A DNA stretch of 64,000 bases from NCBI RefSeq assembly GCF_000306785.1, contig NC_017955.1, positions 1,488,001 to 1,552,000 of the forward strand, written 5' to 3'. Each line of letters begins with the position of its first letter. Positions within the stretch are counted from its first letter, which is position 1. The notes under the pieces were generated by a model. The model was not told where the DNA came from. It saw only the letters and a program-made list of their open reading frames with translations, and made no database searches. Position numbers and translations under genes: made by a program. Source of the stretch: Modestobacter italicus (GTDB lineage Bacteria; Actinomycetota; Actinomycetes; Mycobacteriales; Geodermatophilaceae). Shown in pieces: positions 8,119 to 16,157 of the stretch.

Positions 8119-8892
8119 GTGCAGATGCGCTGGGGCGACCTCACCGGGGTACGGGAGCCGTCTGACGGGTCCGGCCGGGCAGTGCTGTTCGTGCACGGCT
8201 GGTGGGGTGGCGCGTGGGTGTGGGAGAGGTACCTCCCCCGGTTCGCCGACCGTGGTCACGACGGCCTCGCGCTGGACCTCACCGGCTATCACGGCTCGGG
8301 CACCACCCGGACGATCGGGACGGTGCCGTTCGCCCAGCACCTCCGGGACGTCCTCGCGGTGGTGGACACCCTCGACCGGCCGGTGCTCGTCGGCCACAGC
8401 GTGGGCGGTCTGCTGGCCGCGAAGGCGGCGAGCGTGGCCGATGTCGCGGGCTGCGTCGTCCTCGCCGGCCTCCCGCCGCGCGGCACGCTCAGCGCCACGA
8501 CCACGCGGGTGATGCTCCCGTACCTGGCACAGATGCTGCGGCACCGGCCGCTGCTGCCGTCCGGGCCGGCGATGCGGCGGATGGACCTGAACCGCCTCCC
8601 ACCGGACGAGCAGGCGGCGACCTACGCGCGCATGGCGCCGGGCCCCGGGCGACAGGGCCTGGAGATCGGCGTCCTCGGCGTGCACGTCCGGAGGCGGGAC
8701 GTCCGGTGCCCGGTCCTGTCGATCGGCGGCTCCGACGACGCGCTGACGCCGCCACGGGTGGCCCGGGCGATCGGACGCCGACTGGGCGGCAGGTCGCGCA
8801 TCTACGACGGCCACGCCCACTACCTGGTCCGCGAGCCGGGGTGGGAGGTCATCGCCGACGACGTGCTCACCTGGATCGACCAGCTGCCCTGA
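8119..8892 (+). CDS. Alpha/beta hydrolase
   Basis: This 257-residue hydrolase has an oxyanion-side HGWWGG at ~26-31. The nucleophile elbow is GHSVGG with Ser94, the acid region is SIGGSDDALTP, and the catalytic His lies in DGHAHYLV near the C-terminus. It is a serine esterase, lipase or related enzyme with unknown substrate. GTG 8119 is preferred because a GGGAGGA run precedes it, although the spacing of 12 is long; GTG 8095 and ATG 8125 are alternatives. It is the last gene before the left boundary of the genomic island. Confidence 0.88.
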   Translation: MQMRWGDLTGVREPSDGSGRAVLFVHGWWGGAWVWERYLPRFADRGHDGLALDLTGYHGSGTTRTIGTVPFAQHLRDVLAVVDTLDRPVLVGHSVGGLLAAKAASVADVAGCVVLAGLPPRGTLSATTTRVMLPYLAQMLRHRPLLPSGPAMRRMDLNRLPPDEQAATYARMAPGPGRQGLEIGVLGVHVRRRDVRCPVLSIGGSDDALTPPRVARAIGRRLGGRSRIYDGHAHYLVREPGWEVIADDVLTWIDQLP

Positions 8893-8905
8893 CGGGCCGG
8901 TGTGC

Positions 8906-8946
8906 GCGCCCGGCAGGGATCGAACCTGCGACCAAGTGCTTAGAAG
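8906..8946 (-). repeat. Distal attachment site: displaced 3' half of tRNA-Arg
   Basis: This 41-bp sequence is identical to 29893-29933 and covers the anticodon loop, T arm and 3' acceptor strand of tRNA-Arg on the minus strand. The 5' half of a tRNA is absent, so it is not a gene. It marks the far end of the island and should represent the original chromosomal 3' end displaced by integration. Confidence 0.9.
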
Positions 8947-9319
8947 CTGTTCTGGCCTGAACGCTGTGCTGACCTGCGTTCTTGCACCTCAGTGACGAGC
9001 GTAGAGGTCACAGTTATCTGGTCGCTGGACCATCATCGGAGCGGCCAAGTGGGCGACTGATACCTGGACGTCGATCAACGCCGCCGTGCCTGCAAGCCGC
9101 GCCAGCGAGCTGCAACGGCACAACGCCGTTGTCAGGTCATGGGGTCGGTGACTTACCTCAGCGCGCTCGGGGAATGCGATACCAGCGCACGCGCCAGGAC
9201 AGCTTCGGATAGGGCTCGAGGCTCCAGTCCCACAGCGCGAGCATTCTCAGCAGACTGGGCGTGCTCAGCCGGGAGGTAGCTGCGGAAGGCCGGCTCCCGG
9301 CGCCGGGCAGACTCCACCT
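8947..9319. other. Island left-end spacer without a convincing gene
   Basis: These 373 bases inside the distal att site have lower GC and poorer codon bias than the surroundings. Short open frames exist on both strands but none has a ribosome-binding site plus a plausible protein. It may contain recombinase or excisionase arm sites, but I see no clear repeats. Confidence 0.4.
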
Positions 9320-10096
9320 GTGGACATCCTGACCGAGGACCAGCACCGCGCCCTGGCCTTCATCAAGGCATGCAACGGGCAGGGCTACGGTCCGAGCGCC
9401 GACGAGGTCGAGACTTGGCTGCGTGAGCCTGCGATCCCGCCGGGGCTCTACAACTACGTCGGCCTGAGCGTGTCGGCTGCTATGTACGGGTTCAGCCGTG
9501 GGCTGGTCACCGACCAGCTCTTGCGCCTCCGGTGGGTCACCGGCTACTCCGGTGAGCTGTTCACGCAGCCGCTGGGCACGGCACTGCTCCGGGACGCCGA
9601 CGCCAAGACGGCCGACGTCGCTGGGGCGACGACTGTGGTCCTGGATGCCAAGAACCCACTCGCCTACGCAGCCCTGATGTCCGAGCTGGCTGCGGCCGGA
9701 GCCGGGCTGCTCATCGACCCCTACATCCGCCGGGAGCAGCTACTGCACGTCGCGGAGGACACCACACTCCAGCGGCTGTTGATCAGCGACAAGATCAGTC
9801 AGAAGGACATGGCCGGCATCCGTGCCCTGCTCGGGTATCTGCAGCCAGCCGAGCGCCACCTGGAGGTGCGAGTCACCGGGGATGCCCACGACCGCTACCT
9901 CAAGGCTGAGAACGACGACGTCTACATCATCGGCAGCTCGATGGGGACCGTCGCTTCGCGGAAATCGACCACCGTCCTCACGCCGTTCCCCGGAGACAGT
10001 CGCGAGGTGGTCGGCAGGATGCTCGAGGCTCGGTGGGACGCCGGCGATCCGGTACGCGCGGAGCGTCTGCAGCCTGAGCCGGACCTCCCGGCATGA
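9320..10096 (+). CDS. PLD-like domain protein (possible nuclease effector)
   Basis: This 258-residue protein has an N-terminal ~100 residues that look like a small helical or winged-helix domain. It is followed by a phospholipase-D-like segment: LLIDPYIRREQLLHV at ~130-144, then HDRYLKAENDDVYIIGSSMG at 190-209. The latter matches the HDR-variant HKD motif (His190, Arg192, Asp199/200, Gly205-Ser206), with Arg in place of Lys. Proteins with one such motif are frequent on mobile islands and act as nucleases or in phage exclusion. That role is inference here. Its stop overlaps the next gene's ATG as ATGA, so the two are co-translated. Codon use is less GC-biased than in the core genes. Confidence 0.65.
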   Translation: MDILTEDQHRALAFIKACNGQGYGPSADEVETWLREPAIPPGLYNYVGLSVSAAMYGFSRGLVTDQLLRLRWVTGYSGELFTQPLGTALLRDADAKTADVAGATTVVLDAKNPLAYAALMSELAAAGAGLLIDPYIRREQLLHVAEDTTLQRLLISDKISQKDMAGIRALLGYLQPAERHLEVRVTGDAHDRYLKAENDDVYIIGSSMGTVASRKSTTVLTPFPGDSREVVGRMLEARWDAGDPVRAERLQPEPDLPA

Positions 10097-10512
10097 GCGT
10101 CTGGCCGGCCGTCATCGGAGTTGGAGGCGTCGTCCTCGGGGCGATCATCGGCGGCACCATCGCCTTGCTCACCGGCTGGCAGTCCCGTCGATGGGCCCAC
10201 CAGCAGTGGCTGCTCGACCGCCGCCAGGACAGCTACACCGAGCTGCTGACGGCTGTTCAGGCGGCGATGGACGCGGGCCCTCACGCGGACGCCCCCGAGC
10301 GAAGGCGGCTCGGCGGCGACATCTTCCGGGCTTCCATCCGTTGTCAGATCGTCGGCAGCGACTTCGTGGCCGAGGCTGTCATCCCGGTGCTCGGCGACGT
10401 GCCCGCCTACATCCGGCAAGCGGATGAGGCTGCTCGAATGACGACGCACGGGCCGGTCCTTCAGGACGCGATGCGCCGCGGCCTCGTGCGCACTCCAAAG
10501 CTTCGACCATGA
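10093..10512 (+). CDS. Membrane-anchored hypothetical protein coupled to the PLD-like gene
   Basis: This 139-residue protein has one N-terminal transmembrane helix at ~6-28 (AVIGVGGVVLGAIIGGTIALLTG). A basic stretch (WQSRRWAHQQWLLDRRQDSYTELL) and a short helical cytoplasmic domain follow. No family is named with confidence, although the helix plus WxxxRRxxYxELL arrangement recurs in small proteins on actinobacterial islands. It overlaps the PLD-like gene by 4 bp, so a functional pair (soluble enzyme and membrane partner) is plausible. Confidence 0.6.
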   Translation: MSVWPAVIGVGGVVLGAIIGGTIALLTGWQSRRWAHQQWLLDRRQDSYTELLTAVQAAMDAGPHADAPERRRLGGDIFRASIRCQIVGSDFVAEAVIPVLGDVPAYIRQADEAARMTTHGPVLQDAMRRGLVRTPKLRP

Positions 10513-10616
10513 GGTCTCCCGGAGGGCGTTCGCGACCGCTGGTCGCGCTCGGGAGCAGGCGGCTCAGGCTCTGTCACCCCGGTGTCGCCCCGACTGTGGC
10601 GAGGTCCCGAGGAGTG

Positions 10617-11126
10617 TCACCCCCGCCGGGAGCGGCGCTCGAACGACGCAAGGACCTCGCGGAGTGCGCCGGCCACCACCGGGAGGTCGCGGTCGTACAC
10701 GGCGCCACGGTCCAGCTGCCGGCTGAGCTCGCGCAGGGTGTCACCCCATCCAGCGTGACGAGGTGTCCGGACGGCGGGGGCCGGGACGGTCACGACGACT
10801 GCCCGCTCGACGATCTCGATGGCTGCTCGCCCGGACTGGGCGGCGCGCGTCTGCTCCCACGCCCGCTTTCGGCAGGTCGCTGAGCACCATTTCGGGATCG
10901 GACCGCGCGTCCGCGGCGTGATGGGGCCGTTGCACCAGCCGCACGCCGCGGCGGCTGCCCGCCGCGCACCGTCGCGGGGTGTCGTCGTCGCCGGCTCGGG
11001 GGCCGCTGTTCCTTCTTGCCGGGCATCGGCGCGTTGTGGCTCCTGACGACGTCGGCGCTCGCGCTCCCGCTGACGGGCTCGGTAGCTGTCACTCCCTCTG
11101 CTGCCCATGCACGTCAGGGTCCGCAC
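10617..11126 (-). CDS. Cys-rich (zinc-knuckle-like) hypothetical protein
   Basis: This protein has up to 169 residues. Its N-terminus is a very basic Arg-rich tail (RARQRERERRRRQ). Residues ~60-93 hold CGWCNGPITPRTRGPIPKWC and then SATCRKRAWEQ, giving a C-x2-C ... C-x3-C pattern typical of a small zinc-binding module. The rest is helical. Similar small zinc-finger proteins are common in actinobacterial mobile regions and may bind nucleic acid; this is inference. ATG 11108 is an equally good start, and neither has a strong ribosome-binding site. It converges with the PLD/membrane pair and lies just outside the first IS110 element. Confidence 0.6.
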   Translation of the reverse strand: MRTLTCMGSRGSDSYRARQRERERRRRQEPQRADARQEGTAAPEPATTTPRDGARRAAAAACGWCNGPITPRTRGPIPKWCSATCRKRAWEQTRAAQSGRAAIEIVERAVVVTVPAPAVRTPRHAGWGDTLRELSRQLDRGAVYDRDLPVVAGALREVLASFERRSRRG

Positions 11127-11184
11127 GCACGTGCATCAACCCGTCACCACGAATTCGACCTCGCCGGGTGACGCTCCTCTTGTG

Positions 11185-12336
11185 TCAAGCGGTGCTGAGG
11201 GCGGCTTCTCCGGTGGTCACCGGTATCGGCGAGACCAGTCGCAGGTGAGCGACTGCGGGTGGCGTCGGGTTGATGTGGTGGTAGATCTCGCGGGCGACGT
11301 AGCGCTTGAGGCAGCGCATGATGTCGCGTTTCGCCATGCCTTCGGCAGTGCGGCGGGTGACGTAGTCCCGGGTCGGTGGGTGGGTCTTCATCCGGACCAG
11401 GACGATGCGCCAGAGGGCGCTGTTGGCCTGGCGGTCACCGCCGCGGTTGAGTCGGTGGCGGTGGGTGTTGCCGGAGGAGGCCTGCACGGGGGAGGCGCCG
11501 CAGAGGGCGGCGAAGGCCTGTTCGGTGACCAGTCGTTCGGGGTTGTCCCCGGCGGCGACCAGGAGGGCGCCGGCGGTGTCGGGGCCGACTCCGTGGGCGG
11601 CCAGCAGCGCGGGGTGGGCGGCGGTCAGGATCGTCTTGAGGTGGGCGTCCAGGCCCTCGATCTCGGCGTCGAGGTGCTGGATGCGGCGTGCCAGGGCGCT
11701 CATGGCGTACTTGGCGGCCGCGCTGGGGGTGGTGAGCTCGCCGGGGCGGAAGCGGGCGGCGGTGGCGATCAGCTGGGCGTAGCGCAGCTTCTTGACGGTG
11801 TCGCGCAGGTCGTCGGGAGCAGTGTCGGCCAGGGCCTGGAGCTGCAGCAGGGCCTGGGTGCGCTGTTTGATCGCCGAGCGGCGGGCCACCCGGAGTTGGC
11901 GGGCCATCTCCACCGGTCCGGTGCCGGTCTTGGGCACCGTGCGGGCCCGGCCGGCCACGACGGCGCGGGCGGCTTCCTCGGCGTCGATGGTGTCGGACTT
12001 GCCGCGTCGGCGGCGGGCTTGGCGGTTGGGCCGGTCGACCTCGACGACGTGCACGTCGCGGGTGGCCAGCCAGCGGGCCAGGCCACCGCCCCAGCAGCCG
12101 GTGCCCTCGATGCCGACGGCGGCAAGCTGCCCGTGGGCGCGAAGGAACCGCAGCAGCGCCTTGAACCCGGCGGTGGTGGTGGGGAAGGTGTCGCTGGCCA
12201 GGACCCGGCCGAGGGGGTCACAGACCGCGGCGACGTGGATGTGCTTGTGGGTGTCGACTCCGCCGATCACCGCACCGGGGGGCCATTCGGGGCGCTCGAG
12301 GTGGTCGCGGACGTGGCGTTCTGCCAACCTGGACAT
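11185..12336 (-). CDS. IS110-family transposase (DEDD recombinase), IS-A
   Basis: This 383-residue protein contains the RuvC-like DEDD motif set: Asp in GGVDTHKHIHVAAV, Glu in VGIEGTGCWGG, and the Asp pair in KSDTIDAEEAARA. The C-terminal Tnp_20 domain has the candidate catalytic Ser in ASSGNTHRHRLNRGGDRQAN. IS110 recombinases join DNA through a serine-type intermediate and are guided by a structured bridge RNA from the element itself. The ATG at 12336 begins MSRLAERHV. The gene looks intact. Its TGA lies within the TTGACA-containing 3' terminus of the element. Confidence 0.93.
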   Translation of the reverse strand: MSRLAERHVRDHLERPEWPPGAVIGGVDTHKHIHVAAVCDPLGRVLASDTFPTTTAGFKALLRFLRAHGQLAAVGIEGTGCWGGGLARWLATRDVHVVEVDRPNRQARRRRGKSDTIDAEEAARAVVAGRARTVPKTGTGPVEMARQLRVARRSAIKQRTQALLQLQALADTAPDDLRDTVKKLRYAQLIATAARFRPGELTTPSAAAKYAMSALARRIQHLDAEIEGLDAHLKTILTAAHPALLAAHGVGPDTAGALLVAAGDNPERLVTEQAFAALCGASPVQASSGNTHRHRLNRGGDRQANSALWRIVLVRMKTHPPTRDYVTRRTAEGMAKRDIMRCLKRYVAREIYHHINPTPPAVAHLRLVSPIPVTTGEAALSTA

Positions 12337-12622
12337 CGCCGTTCCTCTTCTGCTGCAGGGCGGATGAGAGGTGCGGCACGCACGGCCGGGACGGCGGACA
12401 GGACACTGAGTGGGCCTGGTCGCACAAGCTCCTCTGAAGTCACCCCGCCCGACCGGTCGTGCCGCAGACACCGGGGCCGGAGCAGCCGACGGGTCACCTT
12501 CCAGACAGCCCGAGGGCGTCAGCAAATGTGGGAGTCAGACCGCCGCGATCCCGGTGTCCTTGGCCCGCAGCCTGCCCCCGGAGAGACCGACCGCGGTAGC
12601 CCCATCCCATCAGTGAGCTCCT
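12337..12622 (-). ncRNA. Candidate bridge RNA region of IS-A
   Basis: This 286-bp non-coding leader sits between the transposase start and the inferred 5' end of the element. It is the expected site of the bridge RNA in the IS110 group. A possible promoter precedes it: TTGACA (minus strand of 12626-12631), 16 bp, then TGGGAT (minus strand of 12604-12609). I did not fold it, so the RNA itself is predicted by position only. Confidence 0.4.
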
Positions 12623-13914
12623 ATGTGTCAACGCTGGTCGGGCGTAGCGTCCGGTTCGGCGGTGGGTGCGGTGGACTGGCCGTAGCGAAGATCAGGTTCG
12701 GGACTGCAAGCCTGTCGCGCAGCTGGCTTCGGCCGTAGAGACGCGTCCCGTTTGCCGCTGCCGCACTCACCGTCCCGGTGCGGCGGCGCCGGCCAGCTCC
12801 GGTAGCGGGTGAGCCGCGAGGTCGTCCTGCAGGGTCTTGTAGACGACGTCGGAGAGTCGTCGTTTGAGGCAGCGCAGGGCTTCCCGGCTGGTCTTCCCTT
12901 CGGCGCGTTTGCGCAGGTAGTAGGCCCGGCCCTCGGTGTCGGCGCGGATCTGGGTGATCGCGATCGTGTAGAGCACCCGGTTCAAGGTTCGGTTGCCTGA
13001 GCGGTTGAGCCGGTGCCGGGTGGTGCGCCCGGAGGAGGCCGGGATGGGGGCGGTGCCGTTGGCGGCGGCGAAGGCGTGCCGGGAGCGGTAGCGGCGGATG
13101 TCGGCGACCTCGCCGAGGATGGTGGCCGCGCCCACCGGGCCGACGCCGTAGAGGTCGGTCAGCCCGGTCTCGACCTCGGCGATCGCGGTGGTGATCAGCC
13201 CGGTGAGGTCCCGGATCTCGGCGGTGAGCTGGGCCAGGCGGATCAGCCGGCGGCGGGTCAGCTGCGCCCGCACGCTGGTGTCGCCGTCGAGCAGGTCTTG
13301 CGCGGCGGTGAGGAACGTCGGGGCGGTCAGCCGGGGGATGGTGGCCTGGTAGCCGGGCAGCAGGCCGTGCAGCTCGGAGTGGGTGCGGTTGGCCAGCGCG
13401 GTGCGCTCGGCCACCAGCTGGGCGCGGTAGTCCGCCAGCGCCCGCAGGTCCGCGGCCACGCCGATGGCCAACCGGACCGCCGGCAGCCCGGCCTCGCGGG
13501 CGGTGATCCGGGCGATGGCGACCGCATCGACCGGGTCGGTTTTGCCCTGCCCGGGCCGGCCCGAGCGTTCCCGGCTGGTCAGGCTCGGTGGTACTTCCAC
13601 CACCTCCAGCCCGCCGGTGAGCACGAGGCGGACCGCGGCACCGCGGCCGTAGTTGCCCGAGCCCTCGATGCCCACCCGGGTCACCGTGTGCTCCTCCAGC
13701 AGCAGTTCCAGAGCGTCGAAGCCGGCCTCGGTGTTGGCCAGCTCAGTGACCACCGCCGGGCGGCCGGTGTCATCGATGACCGCGACGGCGAGGGTGTCTT
13801 TGTGGGTGTCGATCCCGGCGAGCATGCGTCTCCATCCCGGTCCAGCGAGCTGGCGAACCGCCGGTGCCCGGGCGCAGCGCATGCATCTGCGGGCCGCCGT
13901 GAGCCCATGCTCCT
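12623..13914 (-). mobile_element. IS110-family insertion sequence B, abutting IS-A head-to-tail
   Basis: The proposed ~1.29-kb element is a second IS110-type transposase with ~144 bp of non-coding DNA at its 3' side (12623-12766) and ~89 bp at its 5' side. GCTCCTAT occurs at both inferred ends (12617-12624 and 13909-13916). Its 3' terminus carries the same TGTCAA (TTGACA) box as IS-A. The two transposases are clearly diverged, so this is not a duplication of IS-A. Confidence 0.5.
12767..13825 (-). CDS. IS110-family transposase (DEDD recombinase), IS-B
   Basis: This 352-residue protein has the DEDD motifs in LAGIDTHKDTLAVAV, VGIEGSGNYG and KTDPVDAVAIAR. The C-terminal Tnp_20 segment is GPVGAATILGEVADIRRY, then PASSGRTTRHRLNRSGNR with the candidate nucleophilic Ser. 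The ATG at 13825 (MLAGIDTHK) is preferred over a 19-residue extension that lacks family character. The gene looks intact. Compared with IS-A it lacks a long 5' leader, so any guide RNA may come from its 3' non-coding stretch. Confidence 0.92.
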   Translation of the reverse strand: MLAGIDTHKDTLAVAVIDDTGRPAVVTELANTEAGFDALELLLEEHTVTRVGIEGSGNYGRGAAVRLVLTGGLEVVEVPPSLTSRERSGRPGQGKTDPVDAVAIARITAREAGLPAVRLAIGVAADLRALADYRAQLVAERTALANRTHSELHGLLPGYQATIPRLTAPTFLTAAQDLLDGDTSVRAQLTRRRLIRLAQLTAEIRDLTGLITTAIAEVETGLTDLYGVGPVGAATILGEVADIRRYRSRHAFAAANGTAPIPASSGRTTRHRLNRSGNRTLNRVLYTIAITQIRADTEGRAYYLRKRAEGKTSREALRCLKRRLSDVVYKTLQDDLAAHPLPELAGAAAPGR

Positions 13915-14217
13915 ATCAAGCGTCAGCCGCCCGGACCTCGGCGAACGTCACCGGCGGGCACTCACTACGAAGGCCACGACAGAACACGGCGGGCAGCAAA
14001 AGGTCGAGCCTCGCCGGTGACGCCCGCGAGCACCCCGCCTCGGTGACGGAGCCCGTCTATTACCGCAGATGCAAGAGGTGTGTCGGTCGTGATCTCGTCC
14101 GTTGTCCGGGCGATGGCGGGGGCGTGCGCTGGACGTTGAAGGCCGTCACGGGGCGTCGGCAGGCCGGGTCGCCGCTGGGTTGCTCGGGGCCGTTGAGGCA
14201 GCGGCCGTAGGCGGGCC
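13915..14217. other. Gap between IS-B and the WhiB-like gene
   Basis: These ~300 bases hold no convincing gene. The minus strand bordering IS-B reads CGCTTGATAGGAGC, which resembles the IS 3' terminus found at 11173-11190 and 12617-12633. It could be a trace of a further IS110 end or a shared target motif. Confidence 0.35.
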
Positions 14218-14466
14218 TCACCTGCCGGGGACGGCGCGGCGGCGTTCTCGTTCAGAGAGCCCACCCCAGACGCCGAACCGTTCCTCATGGGTGAGCGCGA
14301 ACTCCAGGCACTGGCGCTGCACGGTGCACGCGGCGCACACCCTCTTCGCCGTCCGGGACGACTGACCCTTGTCCGGGAAGAAGGCCGACGGGCCGATCTC
14401 GACACACAGAGCGTCATCCCGCCAGGAGGCGGACGTCGCCACTTCCGATCGGTGCCTCAGCTCCAT
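14218..14466 (-). CDS. WhiB-like [4Fe-4S] regulatory protein
   Basis: This 82-residue protein has the four-cysteine signature Cys21, Cys44, Cys47 and Cys53 (C-x22-C-x2-C-x5-C). The conserved GVWGG turn (65-69) and a basic C-terminal SERERRRA segment follow. Wbl proteins bind an oxygen- and NO-sensitive iron-sulfur cluster and act with the housekeeping sigma factor. They are confined to Actinobacteria and their phages. Island- and phage-borne copies usually retune host transcription; the target here is unknown. It is at the normal small size for the family. Confidence 0.92.
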   Translation of the reverse strand: MELRHRSEVATSASWRDDALCVEIGPSAFFPDKGQSSRTAKRVCAACTVQRQCLEFALTHEERFGVWGGLSERERRRAVPGR

Positions 14467-14661
14467 CGGCCAAGGTCACGTTCCGACCGGTCCCGCCGGC
14501 TCGCGATCATCCAGCTCGCTCCGGGCTGCGTCGCAGACACGTACGGTCCTGCAGGCGGAGCTCCCAGGACTGCGTCCTGGCATGGACCGTGGTGACGTGC
14601 CGACCGCTCGAACGTCGGACATCGGCTGCGCATCATCGCCCGGGGCCAGTGACGGCAAGTC

Positions 14662-15144
14662 TCAGCATGAGCCGTCCAGTTCCTCGGGCAGACCGCCGAC
14701 GTCGTCGACGAGGGTGGTGATGGTCGAGCCGACGGTCCGCAGCGCGGCGACCGAGGGATCCGCCGTGGCGGTGTCGAGGGCATCGCCGATCGCGGTGAGG
14801 TCGGTCTGCAGTCCCTCGACCTCCGGCTGGATCTGGTCGCCCCCCGCGTCGACCAGCTGACCAACGGCCGTGCCAACGGCGGACAACTCGGTTCGGAGGG
14901 CGCTCAGGCCGTCCTGCGTCACCTGGACCTGCGTCAGCTCGTCCACGGACGTCCGCAGCTTGTCGACTGCCGCGCACACGGGGGAGGCACTCGCGGCCGA
15001 GGACCCCGCAGTGGCCGAGCTCGTGGCTGCTGATGTGGAGGCGGCGGACGACTGAGCCGCGGAGTCGGGAGTGGAGTCGGAGCAGCCGGCGCTCACCGCC
15101 GCCGCGACTGCCAGTGCGCACACGCTCAGCTGCCGACGGGTCAT
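14662..15144 (-). CDS. Putative lipoprotein with helical domain
   Basis: This 160-residue exported protein has a signal peptide ending in the lipobox VSAGC, with the lipidated Cys at 21. A ~35-residue Ser/Ala/Thr linker follows, then a helical, heptad-rich domain (LRTSVDELTQVQV ... LRTELSAVGTAVGQLVDAG). It should sit on the outer face of the membrane. No enzymatic motif is seen. It begins 10 bp downstream of the TM198-like membrane protein gene on the same strand, so the two probably form a small operon. Confidence 0.8.
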   Translation of the reverse strand: MTRRQLSVCALAVAAAVSAGCSDSTPDSAAQSSAASTSAATSSATAGSSAASASPVCAAVDKLRTSVDELTQVQVTQDGLSALRTELSAVGTAVGQLVDAGGDQIQPEVEGLQTDLTAIGDALDTATADPSVAALRTVGSTITTLVDDVGGLPEELDGSC

Positions 15145-15154
15145 GGCTTCCCCC

Positions 15155-15724
15155 TCACGCGCTGCGGCTCTGGTCGCGGCGGCTCGCCCACCGGCGCTGG
15201 ACCGACCACCCGACGGCCCCGAGGGCGAGCCACGCGGCCGCAGCGATCACGGTCTCCGCGGTGGTGTCCGGGGTGCGCAGGAACTCCAGGCCGTCAGGCC
15301 ATGCCCGTGCGGCACCGCTGAGCGCCAGCCCGGCACCACCGAAGGCGCAGATCCACACGAGCGCGGTGTCGTGCAGGTGCTGGGCGGCGAGCCCGGCCAG
15401 CACGGCGACGGCGAGGGTGAAGAGCACAGCGAGCAGCACGTTCCCGTCGTCGCCCTCGAGCAGGCCGAACAGCTTTGCGCCGATCACCCCGCCGGCAACG
15501 CCGCCGACCACCAGCAGCGCCGCCCGGAACACCAGGGTCGCCAGCACCCACGCCACCACGGCCGCGCACAGGGCGACGATGCTGATCACGCCGAGCGATC
15601 CGCCGAGCGACTCGGCCAGCAGCCAGCCCAACGCGAACCCAGACGCCAGTACCGCCAGGTGGATGGACGCCAGCCCGGCGAAGCACAGCAGCAGCCCGAC
15701 GGCGAGCACCCCGACCCCGGTCAT
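15155..15724 (-). CDS. TM198/TM7S3-like (DUF4203-type) membrane protein
   Basis: This 189-residue integral membrane protein has about six or seven hydrophobic helices. The glycine-rich stretch ALLVVGGVAGGVIGAKLFGLL is typical of TM7S3/TM198-like domains. It ends in a basic cytoplasmic tail (RRWASRRDQSRS). The molecular role of the family is unknown. The downstream gene encodes a lipoprotein and is probably co-transcribed. Confidence 0.75.
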   Translation of the reverse strand: MTGVGVLAVGLLLCFAGLASIHLAVLASGFALGWLLAESLGGSLGVISIVALCAAVVAWVLATLVFRAALLVVGGVAGGVIGAKLFGLLEGDDGNVLLAVLFTLAVAVLAGLAAQHLHDTALVWICAFGGAGLALSGAARAWPDGLEFLRTPDTTAETVIAAAAWLALGAVGWSVQRRWASRRDQSRSA

Positions 15725-16157
15725 CGCTGGGCCGTCGCCCCTATGAGGGCGCGAAGCCTCTGCGTTCCACCAGCGGCCTGTGCACCCCGGCCGGTGGTCT
15801 TCTCCGTCACGATGTTCGCCCTCCGCTCGGCTGGGAACCGAGCCTCAGGTCGCGGCCGTCAGGCGGGCATCACCCCCAGCGGATGACCGGGTCGACCGCG
15901 GATGCCGTAGCGGGGGCTCCGGTAGCCGGTACTGCCTGAGGAACATCGTCGAGTTCGAGTCGGTGACGCGAGGGCGAGAAAGGGCAGCAGCTCGTCGAGC
16001 TCGGCGACCGGTGCACGAGCCCGCGGGGTGCCCTACCTACGCCGTTCACCCCGACCGGATGACGTCGATGGTGCCGAGAGTCGTCAACGTCCTCAGCACC
16101 GCGACTCAGGCCGGCGCCGAACCGCCGCCCACGTCCCCCGACCGGAAGCGAGGAACG
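15725..16157. other. Divergent intergenic region upstream of the alkyl sulfatase
   Basis: These 433 bases lie between the TM198-like gene and the sulfatase. The sulfatase frame stays open through the region, but the translated sequence is not family-like. I see no gene, and no clear promoter or operator. Confidence 0.5.

Larger units (their letters stand above)
11179..12622 (-). mobile_element. IS110-family insertion sequence A (with 5' leader)
   Basis: The proposed ~1.44-kb element consists of a transposase gene and a ~286-bp non-coding leader (12337-12622). The ends are inferred from a repeated junction: GCTCCT followed by TGTGTCAA is seen at 11173-11188 and again at 12617-12631. The leader is where IS110-type elements carry the bridge RNA. 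No terminal inverted repeats are expected in this family. Boundaries are approximate. Confidence 0.6.

Noticed and set aside
8906..8946. Second tRNA-Arg gene
   Set aside because: Only the 3' half is present; the D arm and 5' acceptor strand are missing, so it is an attachment-site remnant.
8982..9212. 76-codon ORF inside the left island end
   Set aside because: There is no ribosome-binding site, no domain-like pattern, and the composition is irregular.
12338..12738. Plus-strand ORF across the IS110 elements (part of 11107-12738)
   Set aside because: It is antisense to a clear transposase with DEDD motifs, and the translated sequence is Gly/Val-rich shadow.
13965..14417. 150-codon minus-strand ORF overlapping the WhiB-like gene
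   Set aside because: The WhiB-like frame has all four cysteines and GVWGG at family length; the alternative frame has no recognisable features.
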